Shown here: positions 1 to 8,549 of the stretch, one piece after another
Numbering within the stretch: the stretch's first letter is position 1
How the letters are laid out: each line of letters begins with the position of its first letter
NCBI GenBank assembly: GCA_023424395.1
Contig: JAFADY010000019.1
Span: 1 to 64,000 of the forward strand
Direction: 5' to 3'
From: Bacteroidota bacterium
GTDB taxonomy: Bacteria > Bacteroidota > Bacteroidia > Bacteroidales > Dysgonomonadaceae
DNA length: 64,000 nucleotides
Made by a program: the position numbers and the translations under genes
The notes under the pieces: model-generated
Database searches by the model: none
Seen by the model: the letters and a program-made list of their open reading frames with translations, nothing else
What the model was told of the DNA's origin: nothing

Positions 1-179
1 TTGTAAAACGTTTGGAAGCTTATTCCTCTGTTGTAGTCATCATCGTAGGCGTAATAATCGTCATCATAATAACCATCATCGTAACCGCCACCGTAATAAC
101 CCGATTGTGAATATGCCCCGCAAGATGTAAGCATCATTGCAACAAACGTAAGAATGAGGGTGTGTTTTAAAGCTTTCAT
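1..179 (-). CDS. Small Tyr/Asp/Gly-rich lipoprotein, 3' end outside window
   Basis: Read on the minus strand from an ATG at 179 the frame stays open to the window edge (59 codons). The N-terminus is a lipoprotein signal: basic MKALKH, a hydrophobic stretch, then LTSC as lipobox with the cysteine at residue 20. After it comes a low-complexity run of Tyr, Asp and Gly. The protein is therefore probably an outer-membrane or periplasmic lipoprotein. I do not recognise the family and the C-terminus is missing. Confidence 0.7.
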   Translation of the reverse strand, partial: MKALKHTLILTFVAMMLTSCGAYSQSGYYGGGYDDGYYDDDYYAYDDDYNRGISFQTFY

Positions 180-289
180 ATTCGTAATTTTTAGCGTGTT
201 AGTAATTTTGTTTAACGTTATGACAGATAATTTCGGTGTTGGTTTAACGTCTTGACAGTTATTTTTCCGAAATCCCGATAATTTGTAAA

Positions 290-328
290 ATGCAACAAAA
301 ACGCTGCAATTTTGCATTGCAACGTTTT
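290..328 (-). terminator. Rho-independent terminator of the rnf operon
   Basis: On the minus strand, 12-bp arms (328-317 and 309-298, one G-U pair) enclose a 7-nt loop and run into TTTTTG. It lies 28 bp past the rnfA stop codon. Confidence 0.75.
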
Positions 329-355
329 CGTAAAAGGTTGAAAATAAATCGATCG

Positions 356-940
356 TTATTTGAATACCTGATCGATTCCTGCAAAACCCATAAAAGCCAT
401 AGCGATAATTCCGGCTGTGATGAGCGCGATGGGCATGCCCTGCATGGCTTTCGGAATTTTCGTTAATGCCAATTGCTCGCGAACACCCGAGAAAATGATC
501 AAAGCGATTCCGAAACCGATTGACGTGGCCACTGCATAAACAATGGACTGCAATAAATTGTAATCTTTTTGAATCACCAAAATGGCAACTCCGAGAATGG
601 CGCAGTTAGTAGTGATGAGTGGAAGGAACACACCCAACGCCTGATAGAGTGAGGGTGATATTTTTTTTAAAATAATTTCAACCATTTGCACCAATGCCGC
701 AATAACCAAAATGAAAGTGATGGTTTGCAGATATTCGAGGTTGAACGCTTCCAAAACGCCCTTGTATAGAAGAAATGTTACAATAGTGGCTATCGTGAGC
801 ACGAAGGTTACGGCAGCGCTCATGCCGATGGCGGTATCTACTTTTTTGGAAACACCCAAAAACGGGCAAATTCCCAAAAACTGCGAGTAAACAATGTTGT
901 TTACAAAAATCGCAACGATGATAATTCCAATGTATTCCAT
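356..940 (-). CDS. rnfA: RnfA, integral membrane subunit of the Rnf complex
   Basis: 194 residues, the usual RnfA length, with about six hydrophobic helices. Family hallmarks are NNIVYSQFLGICPFLGVS near the N-terminus and LPLITTNCAILGVAI in the middle; the cysteines in these two halves are known in the family to be near a membrane-embedded iron-sulphur site. RnfA and RnfE are homologous and inverted in topology. Together they form the membrane core of the ion-translocating ferredoxin:NAD+ oxidoreductase. Last gene of the operon, 86 bp after rnfE. Confidence 0.95.
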   Translation of the reverse strand: MEYIGIIIVAIFVNNIVYSQFLGICPFLGVSKKVDTAIGMSAAVTFVLTIATIVTFLLYKGVLEAFNLEYLQTITFILVIAALVQMVEIILKKISPSLYQALGVFLPLITTNCAILGVAILVIQKDYNLLQSIVYAVATSIGFGIALIIFSGVREQLALTKIPKAMQGMPIALITAGIIAMAFMGFAGIDQVFK

Positions 941-948
941 AAATATCT

Positions 949-1025
949 CAGTTGTGAGTTTTCAGTTGTGAGTTGTGAATTCGTTTTGGTTCATCGGAAC
1001 TCGTAACTCGTACTCCGAAACTCGA
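949..1025. repeat. Short direct repeats between rnfE and rnfA
   Basis: CAGTTGTGAG occurs at 949-958 and 963-972, followed by a partial third copy; AACTCGTAACTCG-type units follow at 999-1025. This simple-sequence filler lies inside an operon and resembles the stretches at 23322-23381, 28398-28439 and 63836-63888 in kind. Confidence 0.6.
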
Positions 1026-1026
1026 A

Positions 1027-1614
1027 TCATTTCTTTTGAAGTTTATTAAAAATAGCGATTAAGAATCCCAACGCGATGAAAGCGCCCGGTGCAAGTACGA
1101 ATAAAAGTGCTCCGTAGTTCTCGGGGAAAATGCTGACAGAGAACATTTTTCCGGTTCCAAGGAACTCGCGTACAGCGCCTAAAAGCGTAAGCGCAAGCGT
1201 AAATCCCAAGCCGATGCCTAATCCGTCAAAAATAGAAGGAATAACTCCGTTTTTTGAGGCAAAAGACTCAGCACGGCCTAATACAATACAGTTTACCACG
1301 ATAAGCGGAATGAAGATTCCCAAACTATCTGCCAAGGCGGGAACATAGGCGTTCATCACCATCTCCACGACAGTTACGAAAGTCGCAATCACGACAATAA
1401 ATGCCGGAATACGTACCATATCGGGGATAAAATTTTTGAGAAGAGAAATAACCATATTTGCCATCGTCAGCACGAACATCGTAGCCAACCCCATACTCAT
1501 GCCGTTAATAGCAGAACTCGTGGTTGCCAACGTGGGACACATCCCCAATAATAGTACAAATATGGGATTTTCCTTTATCAGCCCGTTAAAAAAAACTTTT
1601 ATGTTATTCTTCAT
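1027..1614 (-). CDS. rnfE: RnfE, integral membrane subunit of the Rnf complex
   Basis: 195 residues from the ATG at 1614 (MKNNIKVFFNG). The open frame extends further upstream, but this start matches the family, has GGAGGAG 5-11 bases ahead, and overlaps the rnfG end by 11 bp, which suggests translational coupling. Six hydrophobic segments. Motifs NPIFVLLLGMCPTLATTSS and IPLIVVNCIVLGRAESFA mirror those of RnfA. It forms the second half of the membrane core of the complex. Confidence 0.95.
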   Translation of the reverse strand: MKNNIKVFFNGLIKENPIFVLLLGMCPTLATTSSAINGMSMGLATMFVLTMANMVISLLKNFIPDMVRIPAFIVVIATFVTVVEMVMNAYVPALADSLGIFIPLIVVNCIVLGRAESFASKNGVIPSIFDGLGIGLGFTLALTLLGAVREFLGTGKMFSVSIFPENYGALLFVLAPGAFIALGFLIAIFNKLQKK

Positions 1615-2263
1615 GGTTTGCTCCTCCTTCCTCACTATTTTGTGTGGTATCCGGCGCTTTTTCCGTCGCACCCGATATCGTATCGCTTTCTTTATACACT
1701 GCGTATGCTCTGTTCACTGCTTCCAAAAATGCACGGGTTGTTATAGTGGAAGCTGTAATGGCATCAATTTGTCCGCCGTCTTTGCTGACAATTAATTCAC
1801 CTTGCGATAAATCTTTACCAATTATGTTTTGTTGCGGTTTTGTTTCGTCCTTAAACCAATCCACCATTTTCGAACCCAATCCCGGCGTTTCGGCATGCGA
1901 CAGAACAGAGTAGTTAATTACTTTGTTTTCCATATCAAACCCAACCATGATTTGAATGTTTCCGCTGAACCCGTTGTTTGAATAGCTGTTTACGGCAAAC
2001 CCGACCACTTCGTCGCCTTTTTTCGCCGGATAAACCAACAACGAATCGCCTTGTGCGGTGGGCATTTTATAAGATTCTGCAACCGGATCGTTATCGAATT
2101 CGGGAACAACTTCTTTAATTGCATTTTGCAGTTTCAGCGCTTTGGCTTCTGCAATGGGTTTTGCCGTCATTTTATTAACCTGAGCCAACAAAACGGCAAC
2201 AGTTAAACAAATTATGAATAACGACAAAAACATATTTCTGAATGTAGATGGTAACTTAGCCAT
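1604..2263 (-). CDS. rnfG: RnfG, FMN-carrying subunit of the Rnf complex
   Basis: 219 residues: one N-terminal membrane anchor (about 10-28) and an extracytoplasmic FMN-binding domain. HAETPGLGSK lies at 123-132. The flavin attachment motif DAITASTIT is at 167-175; by family knowledge the FMN is joined through phosphoester to the threonine, here about T173. The tail after residue 190 is acidic and low in complexity. The start overlaps the rnfD end by 8 bp. It carries electrons across the complex between RnfD and RnfA/E. Confidence 0.94.
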   Translation of the reverse strand: MAKLPSTFRNMFLSLFIICLTVAVLLAQVNKMTAKPIAEAKALKLQNAIKEVVPEFDNDPVAESYKMPTAQGDSLLVYPAKKGDEVVGFAVNSYSNNGFSGNIQIMVGFDMENKVINYSVLSHAETPGLGSKMVDWFKDETKPQQNIIGKDLSQGELIVSKDGGQIDAITASTITTRAFLEAVNRAYAVYKESDTISGATEKAPDTTQNSEEGGANHEE

Positions 2264-3224
2264 TTTTTACTACCTCTCCGAATCTTTTTGGTGTTGTATA
2301 TGTGTTGATAAGCGGTGTGAGCGCGTTCATAAGCAGAATGGCGAACGATACGCCTTCGGGATAAGCGCCCCAAAGACGTATGGCTACCGAGATAATACCG
2401 ATGGAAACTCCGTAAATAAGCATTCCTTTTTTTGTAAGAGGCGATGTTACATAGTCGGTTGCCATGAAAACTGCCCCCAACATCAAACCTCCCGAAAACA
2501 AATGTATAAGCGGATTGAATTGCGGAACGGGGTTAATGAGGTACAGAATTCCCGTGAAAACGGCTACCGACACGATAATGGAGATCGGAATGTGCCACGT
2601 AATGATCTTTTTCCACAGCAGATAAACCAATCCGAGTAACAACGCCAACGCACTCATCTCTCCCAACGATCCGCCTTCAATACCGAAAAACATATCCTGA
2701 AGCGAAGGAAGCAATTCGGGACTGTATTTCATGTTGTACAGCACGGTTGCCGAAGATACGGCATCGGTGGTAGCTACTGCTGTCTCGGGTGCAGGCCAAG
2801 TGGTCATTTGCGCGGGAAAAGATATCAGCAAGAAAATTCTACCCGCGATAGCCGGATTAAAAATATTGTTCCCCAATCCGCCGAACGCCATTTTTACTAC
2901 GCCGACAGCGAAAAGGCATCCAAGCGCTAAAATCCATATCGGTAAATTGGATGGAACGTTGAACGCCAACAGCACACCGGTAATGATGGCTGAACCATCG
3001 AAAACGGTGGGTTCTTTTTTCATGATGAATTTGGCGATGAGGTACTCAAACCCCATACAGAAAAGCACTGAAAGCGCCGTAATGATAACGGCATCGAGGC
3101 GGAATACGTACAATGCGACCAAAAACGCCGGTATGAGCGCTATGAGCACGCTGTACATATTTTTCTTAATACTGTCTCCGCTATGCACGTGCGGCGAAGG
3201 CGAGACAACTAATTTATTTTCCAT
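2256..3224 (-). CDS. rnfD: RnfD, FMN-carrying membrane subunit of the Rnf complex
   Basis: 322 residues with about nine to ten transmembrane helices, homologous to NqrB. It contains GGLGNNIFNPAIAGR (115-129) and a flavinylation motif DAVSSATVL around T160, where most relatives have SGAT. The covalently bound FMN is characteristic of the subunit. It overlaps rnfG by 8 bp and is separated from rnfC by 121 bp holding an inverted repeat. Confidence 0.94.
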   Translation of the reverse strand: MENKLVVSPSPHVHSGDSIKKNMYSVLIALIPAFLVALYVFRLDAVIITALSVLFCMGFEYLIAKFIMKKEPTVFDGSAIITGVLLAFNVPSNLPIWILALGCLFAVGVVKMAFGGLGNNIFNPAIAGRIFLLISFPAQMTTWPAPETAVATTDAVSSATVLYNMKYSPELLPSLQDMFFGIEGGSLGEMSALALLLGLVYLLWKKIITWHIPISIIVSVAVFTGILYLINPVPQFNPLIHLFSGGLMLGAVFMATDYVTSPLTKKGMLIYGVSIGIISVAIRLWGAYPEGVSFAILLMNALTPLINTYTTPKRFGEVVKNG

Positions 3225-3227
3225 ATA

Positions 3228-3345
3228 CCCCTAAATCCCCTGAAGGGGACTTAACTTTTTTATTAGTTAGTTTATAGTCTTATTTTATTTAGTTGGAATG
3301 TTCAATTACTTTACCCGTAAAAGTCCCCTTCAGGGAATTTAGGGG
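3228..3345. repeat. Large inverted repeat inside the rnf operon
   Basis: Two 25-bp arms (3228-3252 and 3321-3345) are inverted copies with one mismatch, separated by 68 AT-rich bases. Each arm holds its own short hairpin, CCCCTGAAGGGG or its near complement. The right arm ends exactly where the rnfC stop codon begins. It looks like a dispersed, MITE-like or REP-like element inserted between rnfC and rnfD. Confidence 0.8.
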
Positions 3346-4677
3346 TTAATTTTTTCTTGCACGAATTATACTCATTACTTTTCCTTTACCCAATCGAATG
3401 TAATCCAAGAGCGGACGGTCGGCGGGGCAAGTGTAGCTGCACGAGCCGCACTCAATACAATCGGTAATGCGATTTTTTTCCGCTCTGTCCCATACTTCGT
3501 ACTCGGTAAGATTCATTAGTAAAGTCGGGTTCAAGCCCATGGGACACACGTTCACGCACTTGGCACAGCGTATGCAGTCTTTCATCGCGTTGCGTTTTGC
3601 TTCAAGTGTTGGGATGATCAGAATACCCGACGTGCCTTTAGTAACAGATACTTCAGTACTTGCCAACGCTTTTCCCATCATCGGTCCGCCGCTGACGATT
3701 TTTCCCGTTGTTTCGGGTAGTCCGCCCGCGAAATCGATCAAATTATTCAATGGTACTCCAATGCGTGAGAGTACGTTGCACGGATTTTTCACATCTTTTC
3801 CGGTAACGGTTACAACTCTTTCCACAAGCGGTTTGTTTTTCTGAACAGCTTCGTAAACAGCGAACGCTGTTCCAACGTTTTGCACAACAGCGCCAACCGA
3901 AATGGGCAAGGCTCCGCTCGGAACCTGACGTCCGATGATGGCATCGATCAGTTGTTTTTCACCGCCTTGCGGATATTGAACTTTCAGCGCAACAACTTCA
4001 ATACCTGAATATTGTTTGGCTGCCTGCGTGAACTTCGCAACAGCGTCTTTTTTATTATTTTCAATGCCTATAAGGGCTTTCGGCACGTTTACTGCTTTCA
4101 TCAAAATAGAAACGCCGACAAGGATTTCTTCCGTTTTTTCGAGCATTAACTCGTGGTCGGAAGTCAGATATGGTTCACATTCTACAGCATTGATGATGAG
4201 CATTTCGGCTTTTTTGCCGGGAGGAGGCGTGAGTTTTACATGAGTGGGGAACGTTGCTCCACCCATGCCCACGATGCCCGCTGTGGCTATTTTATCGATA
4301 ATTTCTTTCGATGTGAGCGTGAAGTCTTTCACAAGCGTTTCGCTACGATCAATGGCGGGTTCCCACTCATCGCCATCCACTTTAATAAAAACGGCATCGC
4401 GCTTATATCCGCTTGCGTCTAATGCTTTGTCTATTTTCAGCACCGTTCCCGAAACCGGAGAGTGGATGTTCGCCGAAACAAAGCCCACGGTTTTACCGAT
4501 AAGGGTGCCGACTTTTACCGCGTCGCCTTTTTTGACCACGGGCTGACAAGGCGCGCCAATGTGCTGTGCTAACGGAACAATCACCTGATCGGGTAGAGCA
4601 ATGGATTTTATTGCTTTCCCGGCTGAAAATTTGTTTTCTTTCGGGTGGATTCCGCCAATTCTAAATGTCTTTAACAT
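3346..4677 (-). CDS. rnfC: RnfC, NADH-side FMN/Fe-S subunit of the Rnf complex
   Basis: 443 residues. An N-terminal sandwich-hybrid segment is followed by the nucleotide/FMN-binding signature VGMGGATFPTHVKL (137-149) and LIINAVECEPYLTSDHELM. Two [4Fe-4S] motifs lie near the C-terminus: C368, C371, C374, C378 and C407, C410, C413, C417. It is a peripheral cytoplasmic subunit exchanging electrons with NAD(H). It starts 34 bp after rnfB and ends against the inverted repeat at 3321-3345. Confidence 0.95.
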   Translation of the reverse strand: MLKTFRIGGIHPKENKFSAGKAIKSIALPDQVIVPLAQHIGAPCQPVVKKGDAVKVGTLIGKTVGFVSANIHSPVSGTVLKIDKALDASGYKRDAVFIKVDGDEWEPAIDRSETLVKDFTLTSKEIIDKIATAGIVGMGGATFPTHVKLTPPPGKKAEMLIINAVECEPYLTSDHELMLEKTEEILVGVSILMKAVNVPKALIGIENNKKDAVAKFTQAAKQYSGIEVVALKVQYPQGGEKQLIDAIIGRQVPSGALPISVGAVVQNVGTAFAVYEAVQKNKPLVERVVTVTGKDVKNPCNVLSRIGVPLNNLIDFAGGLPETTGKIVSGGPMMGKALASTEVSVTKGTSGILIIPTLEAKRNAMKDCIRCAKCVNVCPMGLNPTLLMNLTEYEVWDRAEKNRITDCIECGSCSYTCPADRPLLDYIRLGKGKVMSIIRARKN

Positions 4678-4711
4678 ATTGATAATAAATCAGTTTACAA
4701 TACTTGGGTTC

Positions 4712-5581
4712 TTACGCTGTAACGGGTGCTTCTTCGGCTTTTGGCGCCGGAGGCGTTTCTTTTTTCGGCGGGAAATTGAGTTCCCAAATGGAATTTGTGG
4801 GGCAAACCGGAACACATTTACGGCAAAGGCGACATTTATCGTCAATGATATATGCTAAATTATTTTCCAACGTAATGGCTTCGAAAGGACATACCTGAAC
4901 GCACTTTGAGCATCCGATGCAGGCAACGGCACAAGCCTTTTTAGCAGGTGCTCCTTTGTCTTTGTTCATGCAGCTTACGAAAATACGACGTGATTTTGGT
5001 CCTTGCTTGCGCAATTCTATAAGGTCTTTCGGACATGCTTTCACGCATGCGCCACAAGCGGTACATTTGTCTTCCACCACTTCGGGAAGCATTGTTTCGG
5101 GATTGATGTGGATGGCATCGAATGTACAAGATGCTTCACAGTCGCCCAATCCGTGACATCCGAACGAGCAGCCAGTATCGCCACCGTAAAGTGCCGATGC
5201 TACGGCACAGTTGGTAGCTCCATCGTATTGATTTAATCGCGGACGATGTTCGCAGGTTCCGTTGCAACGGACAACAGCGATTTTCTTCGCCGATTGTGCC
5301 GCCACTTTGCCGAGGATTTCGGCCACGCGATCCATCGTATCTTGCCCGCCCACGGGACAGGACAGATTATCCAAAGTTTCTGCCGAAACACAGGCGGCTG
5401 CAAACGATGCACATCCGGGAAATCCGCATCCGCCGCAATTGGCGGCCGGAAGCGCGTCTTGAACTTCCTGAATACGCGGATCTTCTTCCACTTCGAATTT
5501 TTTTCCTACAAAATATAAAATTGCTGCGCTTCCGGCGCCAATGGCGCCCAATGTGGCAACAGCAGTTAATAACACGCTCAT
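4712..5581 (-). CDS. rnfB: RnfB, ferredoxin-type polycluster subunit of the Rnf complex
   Basis: 289 residues. One N-terminal membrane helix (about 5-25) is followed by the RnfB/Fe-S domain with C49, C52, C57 and C75, and then by several [4Fe-4S] motifs: CSFGCHGLGDCEASC (138-152), CTACGACVKACP (173-184), CIGCSKCVQVCP (221-232) and CRLCRKCVPVCP (250-261). It accepts electrons from reduced ferredoxin. The C-terminus is a short Pro/Glu/Ala tail. The start overlaps the upstream rseC-like gene by 4 bp (ATGA). Confidence 0.95.
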   Translation of the reverse strand: MSVLLTAVATLGAIGAGSAAILYFVGKKFEVEEDPRIQEVQDALPAANCGGCGFPGCASFAAACVSAETLDNLSCPVGGQDTMDRVAEILGKVAAQSAKKIAVVRCNGTCEHRPRLNQYDGATNCAVASALYGGDTGCSFGCHGLGDCEASCTFDAIHINPETMLPEVVEDKCTACGACVKACPKDLIELRKQGPKSRRIFVSCMNKDKGAPAKKACAVACIGCSKCVQVCPFEAITLENNLAYIIDDKCRLCRKCVPVCPTNSIWELNFPPKKETPPAPKAEEAPVTA

Positions 5582-6000
5582 ATTATCTGATTAATTTGTT
5601 TTTTAATAGTGAATTGAAACGAGTTTGCCATTTTGTTTCGCAAAAGGAACAGTATTAAATAGTACGGAGCAAGCGCCAAAATGGAAGCAATCGCGGCTTG
5701 AGATTCGCCGAAATGCCACATTGAGGTAGTGAGAATAATCATGGAAATCAGGATGATCAGCGGGAGAACAAATGCCCATAAAACGGCTTTATATCCCATT
5801 GATTCTTTTCCCTGAATAATGACTCTTTCGTGTAAACGAAATTGTCCGGAAAAATCGTTCACATCCACCAATTTCTCTTTTGAATCGGATGCCATGCAAG
5901 CACCTTTGGCATGACAAGCGCTGCATGCCGATTGCTGAAGTATGCGTACGGTTATATGATTTCCGTTGATCCGCTCAACAATACCTTCGTGTTCAATCAT
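5578..6000 (-). CDS. RseC/MucC-like membrane protein, first gene of the rnf operon
   Basis: 140 residues. The N-terminal soluble part holds the cysteine cluster CSACHAKGACMASD (31-44) typical of RseC (SoxR-reducing system protein) and related proteins. Two hydrophobic helices follow (about 73-92 and 101-119), then a short basic tail. RseC-like genes often accompany rnf operons; in E. coli RseC and the Rnf (Rsx) complex help to reduce SoxR. Whether that role applies here is inference. Translationally coupled to rnfB. Confidence 0.85.
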   Translation of the reverse strand: MIEHEGIVERINGNHITVRILQQSACSACHAKGACMASDSKEKLVDVNDFSGQFRLHERVIIQGKESMGYKAVLWAFVLPLIILISMIILTTSMWHFGESQAAIASILALAPYYLILFLLRNKMANSFQFTIKKQINQII

Positions 6001-6040
6001 GAACTAAGCTGACTTTTAATACTCTCTTTTGATTTGAGCG

Positions 6041-6048
6041 CAAAGGTA
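6041..6048 (-). promoter_or_regulatory. Candidate -7 element for the rseC-rnf operon
   Basis: Minus-strand TACCTTTG fits the Bacteroidota TAnnTTTG consensus and sits 41 bp ahead of the ATG at 6000. I see no clear -33 TTTG. Confidence 0.5.
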
Positions 6049-6132
6049 ACGATAATTTTTATTAATGATAAATGATTTTTATGGAATTAACGATTGATCT
6101 GCCTACTACAAATCAACTCTTAGTTAAAATGT

Positions 6133-6165
6133 TTTGTAAATTCTCCATGAAAAACGCTATATTTG
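6133..6165 (+). promoter_or_regulatory. Promoter of the DPP-IV-like peptidase gene
   Basis: TTTG at 6133-6136 and TATATTTG at 6158-6165, 21 bp apart, match the Bacteroidota -33/-7 pattern. The predicted transcript start leaves a leader of about 10-15 nt before the ATG at 6184. Confidence 0.6.
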
Positions 6166-6183
6166 CGTTGTAAAACGAATAAT

Positions 6184-8346
6184 ATGAAAAAAACACTTTT
6201 ACTGTTTGTGGTTATTCTTTCGTGCAACTATGCATCGAAAGCGCAGTCTTATACATTAAACGATATTTTATCAGGCAAATTGAGTCAGCGGGGAGTGCCG
6301 GCGATGGAATCCTCCGCTGATGGACTACATTATTACCAAACCGATGCACGGAAAACGGCCGTGATAAAGTTTTCGTACGCAACGGGAACAGTAGTCGATA
6401 CGCTTTTCAATACGCGTACAGCGCGTGAATGTACTTTCGATACGTTTCAGGGATTTTTGGTTAGTCCCGATGAAAATCGCGTTTTGGTATATCGCGACCG
6501 TGAACAGATCTATCGCCACTCTTTTCGTGCGACATATTATTATCACGATGTGCGCCGAAATTTAGTGCGTAAACTTTCCGAAAATACATCCAAACAGATG
6601 ATTCCCACGTTCTCGCCCGACAGCAAAATGCTGGCTTATGTGAGCAACAACAACATCTGGCTTACCAAATTCGATTTCGATACCGAATCGCTAGTTACCA
6701 CAGACGGCGAGCGCAACAAAATCATTAACGGCGCTACCGATTGGGTATACGAAGAGGAATTTGCGACTACGCGCCTCATGGAGTTTTCGCCCGATAACCG
6801 TACTTTGGCATTTGTACGCACCGATGAAAGCGAGGTGAAAGAGTTTTCGTTCCAAACTTACAATCAGCAACTATACCCCGATTACTATCAATTCAAATAT
6901 CCGAAACCGGGAGAAAAGAACTCCAAGGTAGAGCTTCGCGTTTTTGACATCGAAGCGCGCACTACGCGTACAATGAATGTTCCATTGGATGCCGATGGTT
7001 ATATTCCCCGTATAAAATTCACACAAAATCCTCAAGAATTGGCGGTGATGACGCTCAATCGAGACCAAAATCGTTTCGACATGTACTTTGCCAATCCTCG
7101 CTCCACGGTTTCCAAACTTATTTTACGCGAAGAAAGTAAATATTATGTAGATTCGGAGTGGTTGAAATCGATTCACTTTTTGAAAGACCGTTTTACGTAT
7201 GTTTCCGAAAAAAGCGGATTTAGCCACATTTATATATACGGTATGTCGGGGACGTTGCAAAAGCAACTCACATCGGGTAATTACGATGTTACCGACTTTT
7301 TGGCGGTTGATGAGCAAACCAACACTGTTTTTTACTCGGCTGCCGATGAAAGTCCGTTACGCCGGAATATTTATAAAATATCTATTGATAAAGGACAGCC
7401 ACAGAAGTTATCAACACAAAAGGGTTTCAATACCGCATCGTTTAGCGAAAACGGAAAATTTTATGTTCTCCGATGGACAGATACAAATACGCCAACTGTT
7501 ATTTCAGTGCATGACGGCACCGGAAAACAAATCCGAATGTTGGAAGATAATCAAGCGCTTCGCGGAACGTTGGCTAACGCACGTCTGCCTCAAAAAGAGT
7601 TTATTTCGGTTCCTGCAGCCGATGGAGTTTCGCAACTCAACGGATGGGTACTCAAGCCATCTAATTTTAATCCTGCTAAACGTTATCCGGTAGTAATGAT
7701 TCAATACAGCGGGCCCAATTCGCAGGAAGTGAACGACCGTTTCGGCGCCGATTGGAGTTATGCGCTGTTAAATGAAGATATTTTGGTGGCAGCGGTAGAT
7801 GGTCGTGGCACAGGCGCGCGCGGCGAGGAGTTTCGCAAAGGCACTTACATGAATTTGGGCATTTATGAGTCCGATGATCAAATTGCAGCAGCCCGTTATT
7901 TGGGGTCGCTCCCGTACGTTGATCAAAACCGAATTGGTATTTGGGGTTGGAGTTATGGCGGTTACAACGTGCTGATGAGCATGAGCCGCGGCGACGGTAT
8001 TTTTAAAGCCGGCGTAGCCATTGCTCCTGTAACCGATTGGAGGTTTTATGATACGGTTTATACCGAACGCTTTATGCGTACGCCGCAACAAAATGCGTCG
8101 GGATATAAAAACGGTTCGCCTGTTGAATTGGCCGATAAATTGCAAGGGAAATTACTGCTGGTACATGGAACATCGGACGATAACGTTCATTTTCAAAACT
8201 CGGTTGAGTATTCTCGCGCACTTATCAATGCCAATAAGCATTTCGATATGTTTTTCTTCCCCGATAAAGATCACTCCATCTACGGCGGAAATGCGCGGGC
8301 ATATCTCTACGAAAAAATAATTCAGTTTTACAAAACCAATCTGTAA
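6184..8346 (+). CDS. Secreted dipeptidyl-peptidase IV family serine peptidase (S9B)
   Basis: 720 residues from the ATG at 6184; an in-frame ATG 21 bp upstream would put seven residues in front of a clean signal peptide (MKKTLLLFVVILSCNYASKAQ). The N-terminal two thirds is the DPP-IV beta-propeller, with the substrate-amine-binding double glutamate seen as WVYEEEF near residue 190. The C-terminal alpha/beta-hydrolase domain has the nucleophile in GWSYGG (S590), an aspartate in SDDNVHF (D666) and a histidine in DKDHS (H697). It removes X-Pro or X-Ala dipeptides from peptides in the periplasm or outside the cell. Monocistronic: own promoter and a strong terminator follow. Confidence 0.92.
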   Translation: MKKTLLLFVVILSCNYASKAQSYTLNDILSGKLSQRGVPAMESSADGLHYYQTDARKTAVIKFSYATGTVVDTLFNTRTARECTFDTFQGFLVSPDENRVLVYRDREQIYRHSFRATYYYHDVRRNLVRKLSENTSKQMIPTFSPDSKMLAYVSNNNIWLTKFDFDTESLVTTDGERNKIINGATDWVYEEEFATTRLMEFSPDNRTLAFVRTDESEVKEFSFQTYNQQLYPDYYQFKYPKPGEKNSKVELRVFDIEARTTRTMNVPLDADGYIPRIKFTQNPQELAVMTLNRDQNRFDMYFANPRSTVSKLILREESKYYVDSEWLKSIHFLKDRFTYVSEKSGFSHIYIYGMSGTLQKQLTSGNYDVTDFLAVDEQTNTVFYSAADESPLRRNIYKISIDKGQPQKLSTQKGFNTASFSENGKFYVLRWTDTNTPTVISVHDGTGKQIRMLEDNQALRGTLANARLPQKEFISVPAADGVSQLNGWVLKPSNFNPAKRYPVVMIQYSGPNSQEVNDRFGADWSYALLNEDILVAAVDGRGTGARGEEFRKGTYMNLGIYESDDQIAAARYLGSLPYVDQNRIGIWGWSYGGYNVLMSMSRGDGIFKAGVAIAPVTDWRFYDTVYTERFMRTPQQNASGYKNGSPVELADKLQGKLLLVHGTSDDNVHFQNSVEYSRALINANKHFDMFFFPDKDHSIYGGNARAYLYEKIIQFYKTNL

Positions 8347-8367
8347 TTGATACTACTCATACTTTAC

Positions 8368-8402
8368 AACTGTCATACAAATTTTTGTACGACAGTTTTT
8401 TT
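8368..8402 (+). terminator. Rho-independent terminator of the peptidase gene
   Basis: AACTGTC and TACAAA pair with TTTGTA and GACAGTT, with a single mismatch between the two stem parts, followed by a run of seven T. Confidence 0.85.
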
Positions 8403-8549
8403 GTATTGAAAAACAAAAATAGTGCTTTGTTGTTATAAAGACAGATTCAAGGCGTACCAAGACCTCTATTTGAAAAATGTTTTGGTATTTCGTTAAGGTG
8501 TATGCCGTCTATTAAAAGCAAAAATCACGTTTAAGTTTCACACAAAAGA

